A stretch of 64,000 nucleotides of DNA from Niebla homalea (lineage: Eukaryota; Ascomycota; Lecanoromycetes; Lecanorales; Ramalinaceae). Of the stretch, positions 55,972 through 64,000 are shown piece after piece (positions within the stretch are counted from its first letter, which is position 1; each line of letters opens with the position of its first letter). The position numbers and the translations under genes are program-made. The DNA is taken from positions 682,001 to 746,000 of the forward strand of contig JAHGAU010000008.1 in the NCBI GenBank assembly GCA_019925105.1, in the 5' to 3' direction. Below the pieces are notes generated by a model. It was not told the origin of the DNA, made no database searches, and worked only from the letters and a program-made list of their open reading frames with translations.

Positions 55972-56674
55972 GGATCTGGTTCACGTTTTGCTCTTGGGGA
56001 TGCTGGGTGGGGCTTGGGTAATGGATCATAATTGTAACATTCAATGCGATGGGGGCGTTCACTTTGGGTCATGGCTGGGGAGTTCATGGTTAGAGAGGGT
56101 CACCTCTTGTCAAGCAAACAAGTGGCGGCGTATCCAGGGCACAGGTCTTTTCGAAGCGTCGAGGACCTATCTTAATGGGATTGGGAACGAAGGGAAGTGA
56201 TAGATGATAAAGCTGTTCGCCTAGCAATACATATATTTCCTATTCCCACCCAGCCAAACGCCTCCTTCCCACCGCTTTTCCCATTCGCAGCAACTCCCGG
56301 GAAAAAGCATTTTGGGAGCTAGTAGTAAATAGCTCAATGTGTGATATTGCAAGGAGGTATAATCGCACGCCCCACTGCGTGGATTGCAGCTCCAGCCAAC
56401 GGTCCGCCAACAAGCAAAGAGGTCAGGTGGGCACGCTGATACAGCAATTAAACCAGAATTCGTCCAGCAAGGGGACGTTTTGAGACAAGAGCCACTCAAG
56501 ATCAGCCAAGCGATTCACTCCCATCGCTCTCCTCCATCGAGGAGGATGGAGATGACTGCTCTTCGTCATCAAAGTATTCAAGGAGATTCTGCCCCATGGC
56601 TCTTATCTGGTTTTCATCATCCAATGATTGCCGAGCAAGCCCATCGCTTTGCCCTTCACCGGGCGGCCGAGCTA
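55972..56674. other. Intergenic region between convergent genes
   Basis: About 700 bp holding the 3' ends of both neighbours. No other feature is seen. Confidence 0.35.
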
Positions 56675-56675
56675 G

Positions 56676-58268
56676 TCAGGCAGACATCGGCGTCGCGTTG
56701 GCGCCCCTCAATAACCTGCTGGACGGCCTCTTCAGCTTCCCGGGCGATGCCGTCGACGGCTCCGTAGCCCTGCTCTCCGACCCATTCGGTCCATTGACTC
56801 TCGGCCTTTTGTTTGGACCATCGGTTTTGGGGGTCTGTGTTTGCACGCGCCCCTGAATGGTCTCGTCCCCATCCGCAGTCGCGACATTGGTTCTGTGCTT
56901 TAGCGAGTTGGTGTGTATGGCCCAATTCTTGACAACGATGAAGGTCTGGCAGTATTCGCATTCCCGCTGGGGCGGGCCGTCCGGATTGAACGCGTTGGAA
57001 TTCGGCGGTTTCCTGTCATAGCTGCGGCGGGGAGCTCGGGCGCGAGCGCGGGGCCGATGACTGTTGACGGGCTCGGAGGAAGCGGCGGAGGTGCTGTCAA
57101 ACTCGTCATCATCGTCTGCCTCTTCCTCCTCCTCGGCTCCTCCGGCCACGGCAGACTCCTCTTCATCCTCGTCACCGTAGTCGGGGACGTTGAGTTGACT
57201 GTTGGGGAGATTGGCCGCAGAGGCCGTCGGGGGTCTTGCTGCTAGGAGACCTTGGTCGTTGGTTAGGTCTCTGTCTTCATCACGGAGCTTGACGCCATTC
57301 ATGGCCCGCGGCAGGAAGGATTCGCGTACTTTTGCTGAGCGCTTGCGCCGCCGACCTGTACCGGCTGGAGCGGAGTTGGGGTGTGTCGCCCTGGCCGTGG
57401 CTGCTGTCTTGGGGGTGGATTTACCCGCACTGGCCGGGGCGGCAGCGACCTTGGCCAGGCCGGAGGAGGTCCGCTTGGTAGCACCGTTACTGACAGCCAT
57501 TGGTCGATTCGGTGCACGATACTGGGGCGATATCCCTTCCTGCAGCAATTCTTGGTCCATTCTGGCCCGAAGTGCGCTCAGCTTCTCCATGGTCTTTTCC
57601 CGCGCCTCGCTGTATTCTCTGAATTGGCGCATCAATGATTCGTAGCTCTCGTTGCGGTCAGCCCTGGTGATGGCGCGCTGGGCAGATGTCTCAAGGAAAT
57701 CATCAAAGATGCCGTCTTCGTTCATCCTATAGCCCAGACGAAGGCGCTCGTTACGGGTGAGCTCAAGCGTTTGGATACCGGTCTCGTCGGTCTTTTTGGC
57801 GACGAATTCCATGTTCTGGTAGTGCTCGAGTCGAGCGTCTCGTGGAAGCGCAGAGGTACCAAAAGAAAGGAATGGGAAGTCTTGGTCGTCTCGTACTGCA
57901 CCGAAGAAAAGGACAGCGTCGTCATCAGCGTCGACCAGGTCCTTGGTGGTGTTGTCAACGAGGGTCAGTCTGGTAGCTAGACCGTCGGTGTTGTAGCGGC
58001 CATGATACTCCAAGCCCCATTGACAGAACTTGAATTCGACACGGAGGTTTTCATGGGCCAGCTTCTTGCGTTTATCTGCAGGCTCGATGGCGCTTATGGT
58101 CATACCCATGGCGAGCAGAGCATTGGGTTCGTCATAGTTGGTCGTTCTCTCCGAGCCATCGACATGTAGCCACACTATATGCCATTCACCCAGAACAAGC
58201 TCAATGGGGTAAGGTCTCGCGGCGACCTTGATGCCTGTCGTCAGATCCCCGTCTGCAAAGTAGCGCAT
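56676..58268 (-). CDS. Uncharacterised protein with C2H2/U1-like zinc finger
   Basis: A single exon of 530 residues. The frame extends 5' to 58337 from a TTG, but the first ATG is 58268. Residues 1-170 form a folded domain I do not recognise (IKVAARPYPIELVLGEWHIVW, FKFCQWGLEYHGRYN, DDAVLFFGAVRDD). A helical segment with NERLRLGYRMNEDGIFDDF and a coiled coil (EAREKTMEKLSALRARMDQE) follow. The centre is basic and disordered, with an acidic run (DEDEEESAVAGGAEEEEEADDDDE). CEYCQTFIVVKNWAIHTNSLKH near residue 450 is a C-x2-C-x11-H-x5-H zinc finger of the U1 or matrin style, often used in RNA or nuclear proteins. It is probably nuclear. Confidence 0.78.
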   Translation of the reverse strand: MRYFADGDLTTGIKVAARPYPIELVLGEWHIVWLHVDGSERTTNYDEPNALLAMGMTISAIEPADKRKKLAHENLRVEFKFCQWGLEYHGRYNTDGLATRLTLVDNTTKDLVDADDDAVLFFGAVRDDQDFPFLSFGTSALPRDARLEHYQNMEFVAKKTDETGIQTLELTRNERLRLGYRMNEDGIFDDFLETSAQRAITRADRNESYESLMRQFREYSEAREKTMEKLSALRARMDQELLQEGISPQYRAPNRPMAVSNGATKRTSSGLAKVAAAPASAGKSTPKTAATARATHPNSAPAGTGRRRKRSAKVRESFLPRAMNGVKLRDEDRDLTNDQGLLAARPPTASAANLPNSQLNVPDYGDEDEEESAVAGGAEEEEEADDDDEFDSTSAASSEPVNSHRPRARARAPRRSYDRKPPNSNAFNPDGPPQRECEYCQTFIVVKNWAIHTNSLKHRTNVATADGDETIQGRVQTQTPKTDGPNKRPRVNGPNGSESRATEPSTASPGKLKRPSSRLLRGANATPMSA

Positions 58269-58800
58269 GGTGTTTTGGTATGGTTTGCTATAAGAGGGTT
58301 GAAGGTTTGGCTTGATAAGAGAGTCAAATGACTCCAACGATGTGAGAGTGGAAATGAATGCCTTTGTTTATTCTATGCAGGAAACCTTGGGCCTTAAAGC
58401 ACTCGCCCGAAGAACCAGTGACACTTTGTAGAAAACTCGAGGGGAAGTCGCAGGCGCAAAAGCAGCTTCCCTTGCCCTTGCTTTACAAAGGGGGGTCCGA
58501 GTCAAAATTCAACGTGGCTGGTGAATTTTTGTAGCGGCCCGACACGCCTTCCCCTCCAAATCCTAGCGCTGAGGCGCTCTCGCAACGTGTAGTCCGGGGT
58601 TTGGCTCGAGAGTAATGGCTCCGGGAGGATTATGAGAATTATGAGAAATATTTTCCATTTTCTCTTTTCATTCACTTCAACACTTTACCAAACAATAAAA
58701 CGCCTGCACCTTGCTCACCAAGCTGATCGACACAATAGCTCTAATCAATACAAAACATCCTGCCGATACCAACACTTTATACAAATCACAATCACCATTT
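58269..58800. promoter_or_regulatory. Divergent intergenic region
   Basis: About 530 bp between the zinc-finger gene start (minus) and the small plus-strand ORF at 58801. It probably holds the promoters of the zinc-finger gene and of the kinase transcription unit. An AT-rich stretch spans about 58630-58700. Confidence 0.35.
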
Positions 58801-58959
58801 ATGGGTCCATCAAAAACATCGTCATCAACAGCTACATCTTCTCCTCTGCCCGTCGCATTTGGCTCCAAGCTTCGACGTTTTGGCCTGCTCCCCGTCGACA
58901 ACATCATTTTGACTCAAGGCGCTGGTGTGGTGTGGCTACTGGCGAAGGGTCCGTCCTAA
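58801..58959 (+). CDS. Small ORF (52 aa) in the leader region of the S6-type kinase gene
   Basis: An ATG-started frame encodes a Ser/Thr-rich start (MGPSKTSSSTATSSP) and a compact end (FGSKLRRFGLLPVDNIILTQGAGVVW). It stops at a TAA that lies within the left arm of an 11-bp perfect hairpin. It sits 195 bp before the kinase ATG. It could be an upstream ORF in the kinase 5' leader, a tiny separate gene, or chance. No family is recognised. Confidence 0.3.
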   Translation: MGPSKTSSSTATSSPLPVAFGSKLRRFGLLPVDNIILTQGAGVVWLLAKGPS

Positions 58960-58977
58960 AGAGAACTTAGGACGGAC
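58949..58977 (+). promoter_or_regulatory. Perfect 11-bp inverted repeat (hairpin)
   Basis: GTCCGTCCTAA (58949-58959) and TTAGGACGGAC (58967-58977) are exact reverse complements around a 7-base loop AGAGAAC. The stop codon of the small ORF is the last part of the left arm. In RNA this would be a stable stem-loop; no U-tract follows. Confidence 0.6.
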
Positions 58978-59153
58978 GTTAATCTATTTTGGATACAAAT
59001 GATCACTGCAGCACTGTGCGTTACTGGCCCAAGTCCCACAAGGAATTTCCCCTGACATCCCAGACAGAGAACAGGAGAAAGCTGCCTGACCTACATTCGG
59101 CCGATGCGCTCCATTTTTCCCGTGCCCTACAATTCCACGCTTGAAGCGGCCTG

Positions 59154-61007
59154 ATGGCCCCTTTTGATCCCACCAACCCGTTAATTGCGGACCTAGACGA
59201 TGGTCTTCCACAGCAATTGATCCTCTCAAGAATAGCATTGCCATCTGAGCATGAGCAGGCAAGTGTTGCCACAAACGAGGGCAAAGAGCAAGTTGTCCCA
59301 TCCATCGCCGAGCCCCTCCCAAATGGCTGCCGAACAGGACCACCTCCAATCACAATGGCAGACAAATCTGTAACACCCCAAGCTCAGAAGACGGCCATGC
59401 CATATCAGACTGATGCAGAAGAGCTCCGCCCACCACCAGCAGCGGTAGAGCGATTGACTGGCAAATCAAACAGGAGGCGGAAACGTGCAGCCAGGAAGAA
59501 GTCCGATGCTGCGGTCAGTGTTGATCAGGGAACTTCAGATGCCACCTCGGCTGAAGACGATTCCGACTTTTCACTTGGTAGCTTTCGAGGCAGGAAAAGC
59601 TCCAGCACGACTCGCTCGTCCAGCCTAGTGAGGAAAGATCTGAACTTGGGCGCATTGAGTGGTACCGGCTTCACTGTGGATGGAAGATCATCCTCGCCAT
59701 CACCTGGCATCAGTGTCTTGAGTCGGCAGCTTGATCAGATGAGCTGTCCTTCCGAGTCCGAACGTCCACCCGTCTCACGCAACAAAAGCAAGCTAGCATC
59801 TGGCACAAGCAGTGAAAGCGTAACTTCCGCCACCAATAGCGACGATGACACCACCCAGACTACGAGCTATGAGGTCCCACTTGATCAAGACTACATCAGT
59901 ACTGATGTTTCTGACAAGGATAAGCGGATCACCCGACAAGACCCGCTGTTTAATGGGGGGGTTTTCCGGAAGATGCAAGCTACAGATTTTGAACCTCTCC
60001 GCTGCTTAGGAAAGGGCACCTATGGGACCGTTCTCCTCGTCAAACAAGTGAATACGGGAAAATTGTACGCGCAGAAGCAATTGCGCAAAGCCTCCCTGAC
60101 GGTCAGAAAGAGACTGGTGGAGCAGACCAAAACAGAACGGACGATCCTTGAAAGCGTCAATCGCCATCCCTTCGTGGTCAAGCTGTATTATGCCTTTCAA
60201 GATCATGAGAAGCTGTACCTGATTCTTGAATACGCTACCGGTGGCGAACTCTTTGAACGGATGAGGAATGAGCACATGTTTCCTGAAGACACTGCATCGT
60301 TCTACATGGCCGAGATGGTCCTCGCTCTCGAGCATCTCCACAAAAACGTAGGCGTCATCTACCGAGACCTCAAACCCGAGAATTGTCTGCTGGACTCCGA
60401 AGGCCATCTACTCTTGACCGATTTTGGCCTTAGCAAAGTGGCAGCAGACGGTGAAAGCTGCAGGAGCATGACAGGAACTATGGAGTACATGGCACCCGAG
60501 GTGATTCAGGAGCAAGATTACGGCACCGCCGTGGATTGGTGGTCTTTTGGTATCCTAGGCGTGGACTTGCTGACAGGTTCATCTCCCTTTCACGCGAACA
60601 ATGACCTGAAAATCCGTGAGAAGATCCTCAAGTCGAAGCTAGTCCTTCCTTACTTTGTCAGCCCTGATGCCAAGGATCTTCTGACGCGCCTCTTACGTAA
60701 AGAAGCTAAAAAGAGACTGGGGGCCTGTATGCCAAAAGACATGCACACAATCAAGGGCCATCGATTCTTTCGAAAGCTTGACTGGCGAAGACTGGAGAAG
60801 AGGGAAGTGGATCCTCCCATCAAGCCACTGATCACGGACCCTGAAATGGCGGAGAATTTTTCAACCGAGTTCACGGATTTGGCAGTGAGTCCCGTGGCTA
60901 CTATGCCTTGGGATAGTATGGGGGCTGGGAACGAGCATGATCCTTTTGGAGGCTTCAGCTTTGTGGGGAGTCGAAGCTTGATCGAGGAAGGTCTCGGATG
61001 GCTGTGA
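59154..61007 (+). CDS. AGC-family protein kinase, S6-kinase type
   Basis: An intronless 617-residue protein. The first 270 residues are disordered. The kinase domain begins FEPLRCLGKGTYGTVLLVKQ (glycine loop about 286-291), with the ATP Lys in YAQKQL, catalytic IYRDLKPEN (about 403; Tyr replaces His of HRD, usual in AGC kinases), LTDFGLSK, and MTGTMEYMAPEV with the activation-loop Thr. After the core there is a C-terminal tail with VSPVATMPWD (turn-motif-like) and DPFGGFSFVG, which fits the FxxF-S/T-F/Y hydrophobic motif of S6K-type kinases. Such kinases are switched on by Pdk1 and TORC1-type kinases and regulate growth. All catalytic residues are present. The first ATG is 59154; a second in-frame ATG lies at 59355. 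Confidence 0.9.
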   Translation: MAPFDPTNPLIADLDDGLPQQLILSRIALPSEHEQASVATNEGKEQVVPSIAEPLPNGCRTGPPPITMADKSVTPQAQKTAMPYQTDAEELRPPPAAVERLTGKSNRRRKRAARKKSDAAVSVDQGTSDATSAEDDSDFSLGSFRGRKSSSTTRSSSLVRKDLNLGALSGTGFTVDGRSSSPSPGISVLSRQLDQMSCPSESERPPVSRNKSKLASGTSSESVTSATNSDDDTTQTTSYEVPLDQDYISTDVSDKDKRITRQDPLFNGGVFRKMQATDFEPLRCLGKGTYGTVLLVKQVNTGKLYAQKQLRKASLTVRKRLVEQTKTERTILESVNRHPFVVKLYYAFQDHEKLYLILEYATGGELFERMRNEHMFPEDTASFYMAEMVLALEHLHKNVGVIYRDLKPENCLLDSEGHLLLTDFGLSKVAADGESCRSMTGTMEYMAPEVIQEQDYGTAVDWWSFGILGVDLLTGSSPFHANNDLKIREKILKSKLVLPYFVSPDAKDLLTRLLRKEAKKRLGACMPKDMHTIKGHRFFRKLDWRRLEKREVDPPIKPLITDPEMAENFSTEFTDLAVSPVATMPWDSMGAGNEHDPFGGFSFVGSRSLIEEGLGWL

Positions 61008-62614
61008 GAGATTGAGACAGAGCAGAGCATGATTAAGAGTGCGATTGTGAGGTAGGTTTTCCAACCGAATTCGATCCCATTTCCTAACTGACAATGATTC
61101 TAGAGTACGTTCTGAGCAACTGGGGAAGCTTTGTGGGAAAAGTTGGATACTGCCATCAATTCTTTTTGCCTTTCACATACTATACGAAACCGGTTGGAGA
61201 AGCATGGTAAGGCATTTGTAGGGCACATCTCCAGCCCACACTACCAGCAGAGATACACTGTTGCTTCAGCCAGCTGTCTAGGCCGAGATGACATGTTGGA
61301 TTCAAGAGAATATAATTAGTCCAAGCTCACGTGACGTGATCTCGATTTCAATCTGTCCGATGGTCCACTTTTACGATGCCAAACCTACCCAAACTTGACT
61401 GAACTTACGGACATGTCTTATAGACCTGCATGCAGCCGTTCAGGGACTCGAGCTTGCGATTGATCAGGAATAACACAGCAAACAGACGGCGGGCAAAGCC
61501 GACTCCACCTCCCCGCCAATCAAGCATAAGCAGGGTCTAGCTAGCAAGGAAGCCGCAGATATAAGAAGGAAGGCAAACTGTACTTGGAAACCTGGCGGCT
61601 CTGTTCAAACAGTGCAGGGTACAAGAGTACTCGTCCCTGTCACCAGGAAGGCGAATGCTCTGAGTCAATGGTGATATACTGGTCATAAGTCTGACGTATT
61701 GAGTCATCCAGTCGCCCCGTGCCTTTGCAAGCATCGCAGATTTGTATCCATGTCAGTATGACTTGTTGTCTCAATGATGAGACATGGCGCAGTACGAATT
61801 ATTGAATTGGCAGAAGCTTTTTGAATTTAAAGTGTTAATTGTTGGGTCACTCGGGTGGGATAATTTAGACATCGTTGTGTGATGGCGCTGGATGGTGCAG
61901 AAGGGCGGTGAAGAAATATCTATGCGAACACATTTCGGCGCCGTCCCATTGGTGAAATTCTTAGAACTGACGCTAAAAATTTATGTCCCACTTCTCGACC
62001 GTATTACTTTGCCCGCTCCTCCTCCTCCTCCTCTTTTCTTCTTTATATCCCGATTTTTCAATCAGACAACGAAGTCACCTCTCACCAAAACATACACAAG
62101 CGGAAAATACAATCAATACAATATCGTCGGAAATACTTATGCCTCAGGCTTTCGCTGTGCTGTAGACTCCCTGCTGGAGGGGACCATGCCGTAAAAAAGC
62201 ATGTTCCCCTCCAGTATGGCTCCAGCCCATCGAGTATTTCAATCGACTTCCGACGATATTCCAAACAATCCTTGACGATTGTCTCTCGTTCTCGACCGAG
62301 ACATAACGCTGTGAGACAGTTAAAGAAGGATTCCTTGTATTTAACACTCAGGTCGCTCTTCCCTAGTCGCTAAGGCTGGAGGAGGAATCGTAGTCTGCTT
62401 GCTACTCCTCACCCTTGGACGACACCGACTCCTATCTCCATACCATTTCCCATCCTCTATACACATTCTACCTGCTCATTTCATAGCTTTGAGTGAACAA
62501 ACACACATCTGAACATCGAAAATCATATAAGAATTTCAGATACTCTCTTGCTCTATCAGAGTGTTGCCATTGACTGCATATCTTACCCCTACTCTTTTCT
62601 TCTAACAATACCAT
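61008..62614. other. Intergenic region with strong hairpin
   Basis: About 1.6 kb between the kinase and the last gene. It contains a CTCCTCCTCC microsatellite-like patch near 62015-62035 and the long hairpin at 62120-62260, listed separately. No protein gene is supported. Confidence 0.4.
62120..62260. repeat. Long imperfect inverted repeat / hairpin, about 141 bp
   Basis: Outer arms AATATCGTCGGAA (62120-62132) and TTCCGACGATATT (62248-62260) are perfect reverse complements (13 bp). An AAATACT/AGTATTT pair (62131-62137 and 62233-62239) continues the stem. The core CTGGAGGGGACCATGC (62174-62189) pairs with GCATGTTCCCCTCCAG (62199-62214) at 15 of 16 positions around a 9-base loop. The whole folds into one long hairpin with internal bulges. 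It could be a microRNA-like precursor, a foldback element, or a structured leader of the gene at 62615. Confidence 0.7.
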
Positions 62615-64000
62615 ATGCGCAGTGCAGCAACAGTCATCAAGATGATGCATACGCCGCTTACCAGAGATCAAGCCCGTCATATGCCAATGTCGACCGAGCA
62701 AGACATCTTAACCCCCAGAAGGCTTTCCTGTGATTCTGCAAGCTCTTCCCAGCGTCAGCGATTCTCAGGACAATCATCAACCACTCCTCCCAACTCTGCG
62801 CCCCCGGACACTGGCGCTATTGGGGACAACGAAGCAGAAGGCGACTCAGAAACCGACGATGGGGATGATGCAGGGGAAGACGAGGCTGAGGATGCGGCTG
62901 TCATTGCCCCGTCTGACCTCAAAGGAAAGAGGCAGGCGGGGCTTCAAACATCTCACAGCAGTCAAGAGGGGTCTCCCCAGCCCACTACACCCAGGCGCGA
63001 GAGTGACACCAGTGTCTCCAGCGGCTGGACTGGTCTCGTTGGCTCTATCCCTAGAGGTATCATAGAAACCATTGAGGGCATAAATGAAGAGACCCAATTG
63101 GAAATGGACGCATGGCAAGAAGAACAAAATCAAGCCTATGACCTTGCACCACTGGACGATGCTGATGCTCCCGAGGATGACGGAGACAGCGCGGGGGCAT
63201 CCTTCGATTTTGGCGAAACGACCCTTGCGGTCGATCCATCATTCCCCCTGTTTGACCCATATTACTTTGAGAACGCGCTCAGGGGCGCTGATCAGAGCAA
63301 TCGAGAAGCTGCCCTCGCCGAGGTCGCGCCTCTACCTTACCATGATTTGGATCCTCCTCCCCCTACTCCGGTCACTGCGGCCAAGTCGGCCTTTAGCCTT
63401 CCAGAGATCAGCAACATGACCAAGAACAGATCGATTCACTTCGCATCTCATGACGCCGTTCCTATTGCTCAATTGATCACCGACAACGCTTATCTTGATG
63501 ACAATATTGACCGTGGCTCCTATGACGGTGTGAGCGGCTACGATTGTGAGGACCGCAAGCCTTGTGTAAAGTTGCGGAAGCTGACACAATTCGCGATTTA
63601 GCTGATGGCGAAACCACTGATGAAGAGCCAGTTCCTTCCAGTGCAACCAAAGCGATGCAGGATCTGTGTCACGATCCCGTCATGATCGCTCAGCTGGCTT
63701 TGTCGACGCCGGTCAAACCGAAGCGGCAGGAGTCCACATCCCCTCAACTCAAGGAGCGCCGTGGTCCTCGCATGGGTAGCTTCAAGGTAAACAAACGCAA
63801 AAGCTTCGGTATATGTCGCGACTACAAGGGCAAGGAGACTGTGGTCGTGACGTTGAGCTCCAGACCGTACGTCTTCGAAGACATGGACATTCTTGTCAAG
63901 CTACATCAGGATGGAGTCTGCAGCCGCCTGATCCCTGATAAGGTTAGCAAGCCAAGGTCCCCAATCCTGAGTTCGCAGATGGAGCAAGCAGTCGTGCCTG
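62615..64000 (+). CDS. Unrecognised acidic, disordered protein (runs off right edge)
   Basis: Exon 1 (62615-63527) ends in phase 1 at a GTGTGA donor. Exon 2 begins at 63572 (or 63581) and stays open to the window end. The joined product exceeds 440 residues. It begins MRSAATVIKMMHTPLTRDQARH and is Ser/Pro/Asp/Glu-rich, with DSETDDGDDAGEDEAEDAA and later SGWTGLVGSIPRGIIETIEGI and SFPLFDPYYFENAL. Exon 2 adds DTIRDLADGETTDEEPVP and a more basic segment (KPKRQESTSPQLKERRGPRMGSFK, RKSFGICRDYKGKETVVVTL). The intron is needed because the first frame stops at 63601. No family is recognised. Confidence 0.72.

Noticed and set aside
61940..61965. TTGGTGAAATTCTTAGA resembles a conserved 18S rRNA segment
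   Set aside because: Only about 15 bases match, and the flanking sequence is unlike any rRNA. Treated as chance.

Overview
The window is nuclear DNA from a filamentous ascomycete (Pezizomycotina). Genes are spaced about 0.3-2 kb apart on both strands. Most have short introns of 45-175 bp with GTRNGT-type donors and CTRAY branch sites. Several families are typical of this group: a NACHT-WD40 receptor with an esterase head, a CFEM surface protein, an AreA-type GATA-like domain protein, a fungal NmrA-like reductase and a fungal FN3K-like kinase. A Dothideomycete is plausible, but the sequence alone does not fix the class.

1-8.7 kb looks like an accessory metabolic neighbourhood: a cellulose-synthase-like glycosyltransferase cut by the left edge, a class I methyltransferase, a phytanoyl-CoA-type Fe(II)/2OG dioxygenase, an MFS transporter, a VOC/glyoxalase-fold protein and an NmrA-like reductase. 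No polyketide, peptide or terpene backbone enzyme is visible. 9.2-10.9 kb holds a DUF1752/DUF3295-like regulator on the minus strand.

11-16 kb is gene-poor. It contains a broken archaemetzincin-type metalloprotease (in-frame stop, frameshift, no in-frame start) and an intact fungal fructosamine-3-kinase-like gene. 16.8-24.2 kb holds a 1,609-residue SesB-like esterase-NACHT-WD40 protein followed by a DHA1-type MFS transporter. 24.2-27 kb is nearly empty except for a relic that resembles the C terminus of the large mitochondrial-type protein at 40-43 kb.

27-35.4 kb has a BTB protein, an acyltransferase-3 membrane protein, a TBC Rab-GAP and a GPI-type CFEM protein. 36-40 kb is a decay zone: a SnoaL-like ORF with two frameshifts, fragments of an unrecognised gene, a tRNA-like B-box fragment and a tandemly repeated coiled-coil gene full of stops. 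40-64 kb is mostly core machinery: a mitochondrial PPR-like protein, a zf-PARP protein, a ten-exon NF-X1/CCCH helicase of the ZNFX1 type, a CHZ-like histone chaperone, a two-exon membrane-associated protein, a zinc-finger protein, an S6-kinase-type AGC kinase with a small ORF and perfect hairpin in its leader region, a strong free-standing hairpin, and a disordered protein running off the right edge.

Exon borders were worked out by hand from splice consensus, reading-frame continuity and family resemblance. No alignment or expression data were used.
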